Assembly (NCBI GenBank): GCA_025716815.1
Contig: JAIXMN010000006.1
Coordinates: forward strand, 1,364,001-1,428,000
Origin: Dichotomocladium elegans
Taxonomy: Eukaryota; Mucoromycota; Mucoromycetes; Mucorales; Lichtheimiaceae
DNA length: 64,000 bases
Direction: 5' to 3'
The position numbers and the translations under genes are program-made. Every line of letters begins with the position of its first letter. Positions within the stretch are counted from its first letter, which is position 1. Below are positions 11,355-21,867 of this stretch, piece after piece. The notes beneath the pieces were generated by a model that was not told where the DNA came from, did no database searches, and saw only the letters and a program-made list of their open reading frames with translations.

Positions 11355-14300
11355 CTCGATATATGTGAAGAGAGAGTTTCCCTTATGCCAGGCCCTATGG
11401 GAGCCTTTCTCTCTCTCGTTTCTGCCCTCGGGTCTGTCTGCTACAAAAATCTCCGACTGGGCGTGCGGTAGCTCCCCCCTCCCGGAGGGCAAGCAAATTT
11501 TCATGCGCATAGACACTCTTTGACATCTCTTTCCACGCTGTTGTGGACTGTCTCCCATGAGTGGTGGATCAGTCGCTCTCCAACCGCATAATGAAATGCA
11601 TGTACATAAATTGATATCCCACAAAACAATTCTCTATGAGAGAGAAATAGCGAGGACAGCACCAAAAGTAAAAGCTGGGGCAAGTTGGATGGGGGGGGGA
11701 CCGGGAAACATGAGATGACAAGTGAAGTCATGGCAGGAGAAGGCTCCATAAGTGCATGCCCCCACTCAAAGCTCAGGTCCCTCTTCATTCGCGGTATTGC
11801 TTTAGGCTAAGGGGAGGTACCTGTAGACGACTCCTAGTTGGGACTATTTCTGCAGCACAAGATACGTAAATCGACATGATGAATTGTGTATCGCCTCAAG
11901 ATAGAAGAAAGAAAGACGGATGGATCTGATAAAGAAAGCCATTTCGACAAGGAAAATCACAAATATTCAACAGGCAACGAGCTGGTTCGGCAACTTGACC
12001 GACCAATGCATCTAACGCTTACCCACCCCCCAACCCAACCCGGGCCCTGCTCACCTACCCACTGGGGAGGAGACGGGGTTCTGTTCATGACTTGCTCAGG
12101 GATAGAGAGTTTCGTGCCCGTTCACAAACAGAATCCGCCTCGCACTGAAACCCGAGGTAAGGCGGTATGTTTTAACATGCCTGACATGGGGTGGTATTCT
12201 GGGAAAATGACAAAGCGCTAGAACGCTTCTACCTGAATATCCTCTCTGGTAATGGGCAACGCGGATATTCCCAAAACCTAGTGGTCTCGTAATGAGATGC
12301 TCTCTGCATTGTATATAGTTCTTTTTCCTTGGAATGATATAGATACTCTTCCGGATCCTTAATAATAAGTATACATGATACAACCGGGTATTGAATTCCG
12401 CCTAATGCTCACCTTGCTGGTAGCAATATTCTACACCCGAATCTTTCTAGTTCCTTGCTTCTCAAAGCACCCCTCTACTGATATTTTGGCGTTATCCGCA
12501 TTGGTCTGTATGTTGATATAATTCTCTTTGATGAAATCCGCTACACTACTCGGAGAACGCAACGTACTATCGCAATCGTTTCCCTGACTCAGAAGCATTT
12601 TATTTTCACCATTTCAAACTATCAAGTCAAAATCCTCATTCTCTATAATCACACGAAAACAGGTATACTTGAGCTCGGACGAGCGTCGTCCGGACCTCAC
12701 TCTCCGCTGATTCCTGTGGGACTTTGCGTCGGGGGAGCAGCAGCGCTTCGACCGAGCACTACTAAATCTCTTATGCTGACAAAGATGAGGATTTTCCTTT
12801 CATCGATTATCGACGCCCTAACCGGTGCCCGGTGTGCGGTTCACTTTTGATCTTTTTACTCATGTGCTTTGGTTCTCTATGTCAGATCTTCCGCTTTTTA
12901 CATCCATTTTTTTCTCAATGTGCGAATGCATCGAAGATATGGGTCTAGAATGAACTCTAGTGTTTACGAAGCCACTATCCGCTTCTCCTTTCTGTACGCC
13001 ATAACTGACCGGTCGACTGCATGTACTTCATAATGGGTTGCGAGGCGACAGCCACATTGGATCAATGGAGCTAACGCAATGCATTTGACAGTATTCTTAA
13101 CCTTGGGGATAGAGACACCTTCTGTAGCTACATAATAGTCCTTTGCATGCATCTCATGGTTTATCTCGTCAATTGCTTTGGACACGTTGGAACACGCAAA
13201 TCTCTTGTGGGGATGGCTGCTGCTGCTGCTGCTGCTTCTCTGGAACGATGAATGGATTAGTTATATCGACACATTCTATTTTCGAGAATTCATTTATCTG
13301 CCATTCCCCCCTAGGAAAACGGAGTGGTGTGTGACAACGAACGGCCAAAGTCCTGATTGTCTTTGCCTACATTCCCACTGGATGCTGATCATTCTGTGAC
13401 ACATCGCAACTCTCTGTTAGGGTCGGGGACCAGGGACAGCACTTGTCGTAGGCTACTACAGGGAAATTGCGCGACGCGTGCTACTATCTGAGGTAGTGCA
13501 CACCTATGTTCGTATGCCCCGGGGTACACAACAGCCACATCGAGCACAACAGCTAGGCGGATTTGTCGAATTTCTTTAAAAAAACAGAGAGAGAGAATAC
13601 AGCATAGGTGTCACCCGCTTTTGCAATCATAAGACTCCACTGTTGGTGTGACAATTGCCGGACTCGTCCAGAATCAAGCTCGGTTTTTGTGATGTACTAT
13701 CGTTCCTGAAAGACACACACAGCAGAGGTGCACACACATGTACACGCGCATCTGACCTGGAATGCATTGAATGATGGCGCTGCAGTGTTGTATATTTTGT
13801 TCAGTATGAAATGAGGAGGAATGCCACGCGGCACTTTTTATAACGAAGCGTTCATTTCTTTCTTTCTCTCTCTCATGCATATTAAATGATTAGAGGGAAT
13901 CCCTCACAGCAAGGTTGGGAGCTGTGGGATTTTTTTTTTATAAAAAGAAAAAGAAGGGCTGCACACATCCGCTCGCCAAACCTAACGCAATCTACTCGCC
14001 CTGAAATTGAAAGAACTACTTGACAGCATAGTTTTGCGTTGCACAATTACGTAAGTGTAACCTGAATAACCCTCCATGGGCAAGACAGCGGTCACAGTCA
14101 GCGCCTCGCGATGGGCCAGACTGCTTGCATGGAAAGGCTTGTTGAGTTTTGCCTTCTCTTTATCTTATGAGCAGTTTAATACGGCAGAAAAGCTTTTGCT
14201 ATGCAACGGATGGTATGAAAAGAAAAGAAAAGCCTTACAAAATTTGAAAAATCGGTATATGACGATATATGCTTGAGGAGACATACGAAAGCTACGCTTT

Positions 14301-15511
14301 CTCGGTGTGTCTCTGTGCAAGTGATGTTTGATAAGGCGCAAGAATGCCGAACCATGCAAATAAGACATTCTTTTGTTAGGATCTTCGGATTCCCCTCGCA
14401 CCTATACTCGAGGCAAAAGCTAGGTCGTACGACCGACCGTCATGGCAGATTTCATCGTTCTTAATGGGTCGGGGTGGGGGTGGGAGGCCGATGAGAAGGT
14501 GCATTTTGCTCCCCTTCACTCCCCCCCAAAAAAAAGTCAGTTCACTTGGAGTATCTCTCTCTTTTCCTTTGCTTTCTTTCCATCGTCGACTGCCACCATG
14601 AAGAAGCAAGATTGAGGAGGGAGGCGGGAGGAAATGCGCTAGCTGATAGTGCGGGCAAGGCAGGTCCTTCACGCGTATGTCCAAGATAGAAAAAAGATCG
14701 TATCTCCGGGTGTGCTGTAAGACTCTGATAGAGTTAAGGCTCCGCCAGAGTCGAAGGCGTCATGGATTCTGGAGCACAAGGAAAGAAAATTGGCTCTGCA
14801 ATATATCTGGTAAGACGTTTCTTTGGTACTGGGTACTCCGAACGTGAGAGGAGAATCACCGTGTGCAACAACGAAGCAGGCCGGAAACCCATCACACGCT
14901 CGCTCGTCCAGCGTCCACATGGAGAATGCCTCTTGGAGCATATAGTAAACAGAACTGCTCATCTAGACCCGGACCTGCTGATGGGTTGCGCTGTACGCGA
15001 TTCATCCCGTCCTAAGCTTGGAAGGAAGTTGTCGTAGAACCGCGCAAACGCCCTGCGCCTTCCCCACCTCATAGGCGGGTGGGATATACACGGGATATGC
15101 GCGGTACAGATAAAGGCGGAGAATTTGTCTTTCGGTTGGCTCGATTGGCTCGGATAATGGACTCCCTGACATTAAAAAAAAATCCAGTAGGAGTCCAGGC
15201 ACCAGGTCAGACATGTACGGAAATCCGCATACAACTCCGGTCCCGCAGTGCGTGCAAGGAGCTAACCTTTTTGCTGGTATAGGAAGAAGATGGGTTGCCG
15301 CAGAAAGGAAGGCATGACCAAAGACGAACAAGGATAAGGCGCTGCAGCAAGATCAACGTCATTATTTTCGAGGCTTAGGACAAAAATAGCTCTTTGGGCC
15401 TGGTCGATCCACCAGCCATTCCAACGAAACTCCGCGAGAACATAAAAGAAACCTACTTCATGCCTTGCCTTTTCTTTTTTTCCCTTTTCCTTCCGTTCCC
15501 TCCATCCCGCA
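11355..15511. other. Gene-poor stretch
   Basis: Over 4 kb with no gene I can support. Several open frames of 60-110 codons exist on both strands (for example minus 12964-13185 and minus 14669-14962), but none has a recognised domain, convincing codon bias or conserved neighbours. A CTG/CAG-type run lies near 13220-13245. A genuine but fast-evolving or non-coding gene could be hidden here. Confidence 0.35.
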
Positions 15512-16351
15512 ATGAAGATTCTTTGCCTTCTACTAACAGCAGCATCTTTAATCTCATCAATTGCGTCTCTTCCCATCGGTCAGGATGATCCAGAACCATC
15601 AAACCCCGCCAAATACGCACCTGATAACGACATCACCTCCCCCAATCCGTCCGTCGTCAACGTTCAGATCGATCGATTTGCGCAGCTAATTGCCACCCAC
15701 TGGCAGTTCGACCACCTTGATTCGATTAAATCCGCCTGCTATGAATACATCGCCACTCAAATGAAAGAGCACATCGACCTTGCGGTCTATCAGCGTGGTG
15801 AAGATGAGACCCTCGCCCAGCAACCCTTCCGTGCTCCCAACGACGTAATGGACGTCGACATTCTCCAAGCTCAAATCTTTGGAGCCATTCAAGCCCATGT
15901 TGGCGGGCGTCTACCCGTCATGTGGGATGAGCTGGGCGATAAGCTGGGTCGACCGGCCATTGAGCTTTACGTGCGTCACATTGTCCTTAATCACTGCAAG
16001 CAGGATGATAACGACGATCACGTTGATCGTGCCTGCCTGGTTGAGTACGGCGATCAAATTCTGTCCGAGATCGATCGGTACATTGTGCGCCATCTCGCCA
16101 ACATCTTTGACATTATGAACACGCGCTTCTTGCCTCGTCTACTACAGCATACTGCAAAAGACCTCCACCAGGTGTTGCGGTACTTCAACAACGCCTTTGA
16201 TACGGAGGAGTTTGAGCTCTCACTGCGCGTCCTGCCGTGGAACAATGCGGAGCAACGAACCCAACTCTACGATTTTGCGGCCTTGGCACAGAATAGCCCC
16301 GACCACGCCTCGGACATTGTGGCCTACTATGCCAATCTGGCAAGAATCTAA
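15512..16351 (+). CDS. Predicted secreted protein of unknown function
   Basis: A single 279-residue exon. Residues 1-19 form a clear signal peptide (basic Lys2, then hydrophobic LCLLLTAASLISSIASL). The mature part is mostly helical with amphipathic stretches, and I see three Cys (in SACYEY, NHCKQ and RACLVEY). There is no C-terminal anchor, so release to the medium or retention in the secretory route are both possible. Codon usage looks coding throughout: the other frames break up, and the protein has few low-complexity runs. I do not recognise the family. Its position in an otherwise empty stretch gives no functional hint. It could be a lineage-specific secreted protein. Confidence 0.75.
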   Translation: MKILCLLLTAASLISSIASLPIGQDDPEPSNPAKYAPDNDITSPNPSVVNVQIDRFAQLIATHWQFDHLDSIKSACYEYIATQMKEHIDLAVYQRGEDETLAQQPFRAPNDVMDVDILQAQIFGAIQAHVGGRLPVMWDELGDKLGRPAIELYVRHIVLNHCKQDDNDDHVDRACLVEYGDQILSEIDRYIVRHLANIFDIMNTRFLPRLLQHTAKDLHQVLRYFNNAFDTEEFELSLRVLPWNNAEQRTQLYDFAALAQNSPDHASDIVAYYANLARI

Positions 16352-18521
16352 AAGCTATTTTATTATGTATAGTGTATAGAAGCCCTTTTCCCACCCATCC
16401 CACTGCGCTGCACCGCCTTGCATCGCCTCGCCTCGCCTCGCCTCGCCTCACCCCGCCCCGCCCCTGCGATCAGTCTTGGGCTACCCTACCCTGGCCTGGC
16501 CTGGCCTGGCTTGGCCTGCCCTGGCAGCACCCCGCCTCCCCTTTCAATTCATTATCCCCTTGTCCCTCCCATCGTAAATATCTACCTCATTAGCATATAT
16601 CCCTTCTTCATATTTCGAAACTAATTGTCCCTCTCCCGCAAAGCACAAAAATGCCATACCCTGCAATGTATTTCTTTTCCTACCTTTCCTGTGTGCACGC
16701 ATACACACTAAAAGAAGTTAGACGCTTTTTGTCTTACTATTCTGGTTGCGAAACCCCATCTATTTTTATCATTGCGAAGCATTTTCTGCTGCTAGCTGAT
16801 GCTATTTTTTGCTTATTTACCTGTTTCTGTGCATCTGTTCATGTGAAATAGATGCACTATTTGTTGTTTATTTTGGTGTTCTCTTTTTTTGGGCTTTAGC
16901 TTTTTGAGTTGTTACCCATCGAGCAAGTTTTCCCCGGGTCGGAGGGAGGAGGATTTGGGTTCTAGGTCATCGCATTTTGTGGAGGCCCTACTTGTCTAAT
17001 TTTTGCTGAAAGCGAATATGCGCGCGCGCGCGCGGAGAGCTTGTGTGAGTGTGGAGGGGGTGTGTGTGTGTGATTGTGCGCAGATTCAGGGAAAACGATC
17101 CGCTGCAGCAGAATGGATGATTTCGCTTCATCCTCATGACTGTGAAACCATGGACTTGCATGTAGAAAGAGCATGCAACGTGACAACGGGTGAACAAACA
17201 ACATTGGTTTCTCCAAACCCCCCAAATCTGCATCATTCCCCGTACTTTTTGTGCGCGGGAAGAGCGAAGGCCGTGTTGGCTTGGGGCTTTTGTTACGTGC
17301 TCGGTTTGCAGTCACTTGGGCTGAAAAAGGGGGTGTGTGTATAGGTTTCCAAATGGGAACGGTCTGAACAAAGAAACAACCATTGCCTAGCGATATGAAT
17401 TTTTTTTTTTCCTTTCCATTGGGGGGGGAGGGGAAGAGAGCGGAATATGGATGTCATTGCATGACATGATTCTCGGGCATCCCCTTGCTGCAATAGCCAA
17501 TGATTCATGTCACGGGCGATCTTTTTTTTTTTTGTCAGGACACCACCGCCATTCGGAGCCCATATCTAGGAACCGATGGAAGCCACTCTTTCGGCACACA
17601 CCAAGTCGAAAACGTGGCGTTGGCTCAATTTTTGCAACAACATTCAGCGGTTCGGTTATTAAAGAGTTTCTTCACGCCGAGAAATGTATGCAATGGGTAC
17701 GTATGGCTTTTTTTTTTGGACTGGATGACCTCTCAATGAATGGTTTGTTTGTTTGTCAGCGCCGATGGACATAACAAGAGGAGGGCATTGTTTGTTGTTC
17801 ACTCAGGTATAGCCACAATATTGGAAGAGGGTGAAGGGTCGAGTTTAAAACATGGAACCTTTCGTCCCATAATGGCCGGCAGCACTGCTTGTTGCAACTT
17901 ATTCCCAATACGCACACAACACACGCCCACACACATAATCTCACCCCCCACCCCCGCGCGCGCGCAACGGCAGTTGCGGTAAAAAGGGTCTTTTTTGGCT
18001 GCGGGTTTGGACGACTGTCGTACGAATGGGTGCGTATATGATGAAAACGGGGACGGTGCCTGCAAACGATCCGGCCGGAATGGTCCGCGTTAAGATAAGC
18101 AGGTTTGTCTTTGATGCCTGGCAAGGGGATTTGCTGCTGTCCCACGCAAGTGGCGGAATTCAGAGACGATGCCGGGCCAGAAACAAAAACTCCTCTGCGC
18201 TTGACTGTGATCCTTTTGGCCCCGGCCGGGGGGTGGGGGAGGGGGAGTTTATATGCATGCTTCCAGTTGTTTTGATGGCTCCTTCATTGACATCTTAACC
18301 GGTACCTGCATTGGCTCATTGTAATCAGGCTTAGGAAACGCAGTTGCGTAACATCATCATCGACCTCACTATTGCTCTTGAATCGGGCGGCATATCTTGT
18401 TATCATCACGCTGTGCCATACATACATAGATACATCGAAATCAGATCTCACATGCGGAAGGCTCTCGCTTCTCAAAACGAGAGCAAGAATGTGTATCTTT
18501 TTTTTTTTCTTCTGTTAAGGA
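16352..18521. other. Intergenic with simple repeats
   Basis: No gene recognised. It holds tandem CCTCG units (about 16425-16450), tandem CCTGG units (about 16490-16515), a GCGCGC run near 17020-17033 and several long poly-T tracts. Such repeats suit 3' UTR or promoter slippage rather than coding sequence. Confidence 0.45.
16420..16516. repeat. CCTCG and CCTGG pentanucleotide microsatellites
   Basis: Five to six tandem copies of a CCTCG-type unit are followed within 40 bases by four to five tandem copies of CCTGG. They lie just past the stop codon of the secreted-protein gene, so they are probably in its 3' UTR or immediate downstream DNA. Confidence 0.8.
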
Positions 18522-19499
18522 TTACTGCTGACGAAAAGGGAAAGGATGGCATGAAGATATTATCCCGTTATCTTGGGAATTGACGTTTTGAATGGCAGCG
18601 AATGAGTTGCTGTCGACGCTCACATTGTGTGGTTGCCAGCCGTGGTATGAAAAAGAAGCCAGACAAGAATCGATGGATGTGTAGTTTGACAAAGCCGAGG
18701 TTTTCTGAGACCACATGATGGGTTTCTGGGTTGGTGCCTCGCTCTGTGACGGTGCGGGATGATGATCCTTGTCGGATTCTTCTGCTGTCCATGCCACAGG
18801 AACATTGACCACCTCGGACTTCATCTCCAGCGAGAGTCGGTAGTTCTCGCTATTGTTATTGTCCCAATATTCCTGCCCATTGACAATGTAGCGTAGTGCG
18901 AGCTGGATCTCTTTCTCTGGATCCATCATCAGCTTGAACGAAAACCGGTCCAAGCCACCTGTGGCGAGCGAGTCATGGTACGTCGCCTCGACGTCGATGT
19001 GGGTTTCCCAGGCATCTGTCGTGTAGCGGACAAAGACCTGTTTTTCAAAGGAGAGGTTGGCTACGAGACAGTGTCCGAAGAGCATCACCTCCGAGCTATC
19101 CAACAGGGGCTGGATAGCAGTAAGATCCCATAGGTGGATGATGGTGGTGGAAGATGGGCAGACAGGGTTGAGCTTTGGGTTGAGGCCCGGCAGCGTCGCA
19201 TTAGCGACTCGGACGGTGAATGACATGCGCTCCTCCTGTCGGAACCATGCTTCTTTTGAGTGAGGCCTGAATCGCGTTATCGGTTCCCTAGGAGTGCGTC
19301 GTCGATGTGATGGGAAGTAGTTCCTGTCCAGAACAGGCTGCGGCGGTCGGGAAACGCTTTGGTTCTCCTGGGAAGCGTGTGCGTTGCCGAAATACGAATT
19401 TCGGGCGTCATCGCCGTCGTCGGCGACGATGGTGGTGGCCGTAGTGCTGTTGTTGATAACCATACTCCGGCTCACAGGTGCGATGTTGCTCTGTACAGA
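18522..19499 (-). CDS. CBM21-domain protein, probable protein phosphatase 1 glycogen-targeting subunit
   Basis: The main exon encodes about 320 residues. The central region is a CBM21 domain: LSFEKQVFVRYTTDAW, then DRFSFKL, then RYIVNGQEYWDNNNSENY, the signature seen in PPP1R3/Gac1 proteins that bind glycogen and direct PP1 to glycogen synthase. The N-terminal part is basic and Arg-rich. No clean RVxF docking motif is visible in this exon, so PP1 binding is inferred from the family. The upstream boundary is a likely acceptor (CTGTACAG before 19499), which implies an unseen short first exon; otherwise translation could begin at the ATG at 19463. The C-terminal third is low complexity. Identity of the domain is firm; the exact start is not. 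Confidence 0.82.
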   Translation of the reverse strand, partial: SVQSNIAPVSRSMVINNSTTATTIVADDGDDARNSYFGNAHASQENQSVSRPPQPVLDRNYFPSHRRRTPREPITRFRPHSKEAWFRQEERMSFTVRVANATLPGLNPKLNPVCPSSTTIIHLWDLTAIQPLLDSSEVMLFGHCLVANLSFEKQVFVRYTTDAWETHIDVEATYHDSLATGGLDRFSFKLMMDPEKEIQLALRYIVNGQEYWDNNNSENYRLSLEMKSEVVNVPVAWTAEESDKDHHPAPSQSEAPTQKPIMWSQKTSALSNYTSIDSCLASFSYHGWQPHNVSVDSNSFAAIQNVNSQDNGIISSCHPFPFRQQ

Positions 19500-20490
19500 A
19501 GGTCAGCGAAGAAAAGAAGGGGGATGTGTGTCTCTGGGAAAAAAATCTTTCCAACCCCCATCCCACCCCCCGCCTTTGTTGGATCAACTAAAAAGGCTGC
19601 AGTGCCCAGCATCTGTGTTCAGCCCGCCAAATTGGAAAGATCGAAAAGTGTCTTTGTAGTTGGGTTACTTTTCTAGCTTGAATTCAACCATCGCGCGCAT
19701 TGTCTTGTTAGGCTTTCTATATGGGACTGCAGATATACTGTGCTCAGGACATCGGTCTAAAACCGGAAATGGTTATTGGAGATAGAAACCCTTTTTGCAA
19801 GTGGTGAGATGTTTATGCAACCTCGCCTCGGGCATTTATCCTCCAAAAGTGCACCATGGTGGCGCGAGCAGCGACTCCATGTGGCCAAAAATATTCGTTA
19901 TGATGGACGCATCGCCCGTTGCGTTAGCCAGATTGCAAGAACCCTGTTGCACGCCACTGTTTGGCGGTGCGTGGGACTCAACGACAGGCAGGAGAGGAAG
20001 GAGTGATCCTGAGAAAGAAATCCGGGAAAACGTTTACCACCGTTCTCTCCACACCGCGCCAGCCGAGCGAGCGACCTCGTGTATGTGTATGTGTGTGTAC
20101 ACACATGATGCATCATACACCATGTTATTTGTAGATAGAATATTCTGGCGATCACCGTCGTCATCGATCTGCTTCCCCAAAAATGACCCAGCATTATCTA
20201 AAAAAGGGTTATGTGTGTGTTTGTACTGCGGATTTTGTTACGCGTAGCAAAGCAAAACGAACCGGCCTGCGGACAACTGGAGATTACCAGGCTCTTTGGA
20301 CATGCCAAACCGAGCATTTGACAACACACAATCAAATAGCTGCGATGCAAGTAATTGTGATGGATATTTAAATAGGCGTACAAAAAGATACAAAACAATG
20401 CAAAAATAGGAATGAATACCTACAAGCTCCCTCCCATCCCGCGCGCGTGCGCTCCTACTACTACAATAAAACATAGAAACACACAACACA

Positions 20491-20523
<33 letters not shown>

Positions 20524-20586
20524 GGAGAGGAGAGAAGAAAAAATGGTAACAGGATTTCGTCTGCCACGTGTGGTTTGCAGCAAACA
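19500..20586. other. Intergenic
   Basis: No gene recognised. It should contain the 5' exon and promoter of the CBM21 gene and the 3' UTR of the homeobox gene. A (CA)n followed by (GA)n microsatellite occupies about 20480-20525. Confidence 0.4.
20480..20525. repeat. (CA)n-(GA)n microsatellite
   Basis: A run of alternating CA is followed directly by a run of GA, about 45 bases, downstream of the homeobox gene stop codon. Confidence 0.85.
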
Positions 20587-21410
20587 TCAGATGCGCCTCG
20601 TCTTGTTGGCACGCGGAGATACACGGCTGTAATCATCAGAAGACCGTTTGTAGCTTCGGCCGGAAGAAGCAGCATGCCAGGAGGGGAATTCTTTATGTAT
20701 AGAAAATAAACCATAGCATGTCAGACATGAGGTCGCGGGGAGGCGGAGGGGATGGCCCTCGGCAATGCGACATTGCTTACCTTCATGCTGCGTACGTTTA
20801 GTCATCGTGCGACGGGTCGCTGCGATCAAGAGCGGGGGCTTCCCCCGTCGCTTGCGATGATGCTCGATGGGCTTGCCGCCCTCGGCAGCCTTGAGTAAGA
20901 TCATGGGGAGAATTCGACGGCGGGCATTAATGAACCAATTGCTGATCTGATTGAGCGTCAGGCCTGTTTCCTGCTGCAGCCAGATCTTCTCATCTTCGGT
21001 CGGGTAAGGGTTCGCACAGTGCTCGATCAACCATCGCTTCATGATGGCCGTGACAGGTTTTGGGAGATTGCCGCGTCGCTTGCGAGAGCTGGTGCAGCAA
21101 CTGCCGCTGTTGTTATTGAGATCGCATGCCTCTTGCCTAAAGTCAAGCGCTACAGCAATACCGCTATCGCTGCCGCCAATACCCCCGCCGCCGCCGCTGC
21201 TGCTGCTGCCATTGCCGCCCACCATGCTTCGCTGATCATCACTGCTGCAGCTGCTGTCATCGGCTGGAACATCTGTAGTAGAAAAGTAGATCGATTTGAA
21301 GCGTAGCAAACTCTGAGAGGGAGGCGTTAACGGTGCCGAGTAGCTGTGGAAGGCTCTGTGGGCGGTGGGTGTGAACGAACGCTGCTGATGTTGATTTTGG
21401 TTGTTGTTGT

Positions 21411-21447
<37 letters not shown>

Positions 21448-21867
21448 ACTGCTACTGCTGCTACTTCTGGTGGTAATATCGTTGCAGCTATCCCAGCTCT
21501 TTGGGCACATGTCTGTCCAGAGTCTACCGTTCGACTCGAGCATCTCTTTGATTCTGTTCTTTCGAAGCTGGACCAGTCGACAGTATGGGTCTTGGTTCAG
21601 GCCGCGGGTTTGCCCAAAGAGATTTGCTGCGGTCAGGTCGTTGTGGAAGAGGATAACTGGACTAAACTTTCGTATCTGCAAATGGAGACGAAGTGTTATA
21701 GACAGAGAGAAGGACTTAACATATTATTGTATAATTATTACATGCTCATGCTCCTTGTCAGGAGACGGTGTGGTGGAGGAATACAGATGATGGCGTGTGG
21801 TGCAGAGGTCCATCGGTATCAGCGTGCGCAGAGGAGGAAGTTGAACTGCCGGGAAAGCGTCGGTCAT
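20587..21867 (-). CDS. TALE-class homeodomain transcription factor
   Basis: Exon 1 is 21867-21742 (start MTDAFPAVQL). Exon 2 runs from 21675 to 20587, joined by a GTAATA...TTTGCAG intron, phase 0. The protein carries an N-terminal region, a poly-Ser/poly-Asn tract coded by GCT/GTT repeats, a Gly/Ser-rich linker, then a basic patch SRKRRGNLPK and a TALE homeodomain. The three-residue loop extension is visible as NPYP, and helix 3 reads NQISNWFINARRRI with the invariant W, N and R. It should act in the nucleus as a DNA-binding regulator; mating and developmental roles are known for fungal relatives. A second intron (20780-20691, 90 nt, GTAAGC...AAAG) is possible and stays in frame if retained. 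Upstream in-frame ATGs exist near 21897. Confidence 0.85.
21395..21472. repeat. Trinucleotide repeat coding poly-Ser/poly-Asn
   Basis: GTT repeats grade into GCT/ACT repeats. Read on the minus strand they encode a run of Asn and about 16 Ser in the homeodomain protein. This is a likely site of length variation between isolates. Confidence 0.85.

Noticed and set aside
12964..13185. 73-codon minus frame (ends YRKEKRIVAS)
   Set aside because: Could be a last exon, but I found no upstream exon with matching phase and no recognised motif.
14669..15331. Two minus-strand frames of about 100 codons
   Set aside because: Looked for a spliced gene joining them; donors and acceptors did not give a consistent frame, and no family was recognised.
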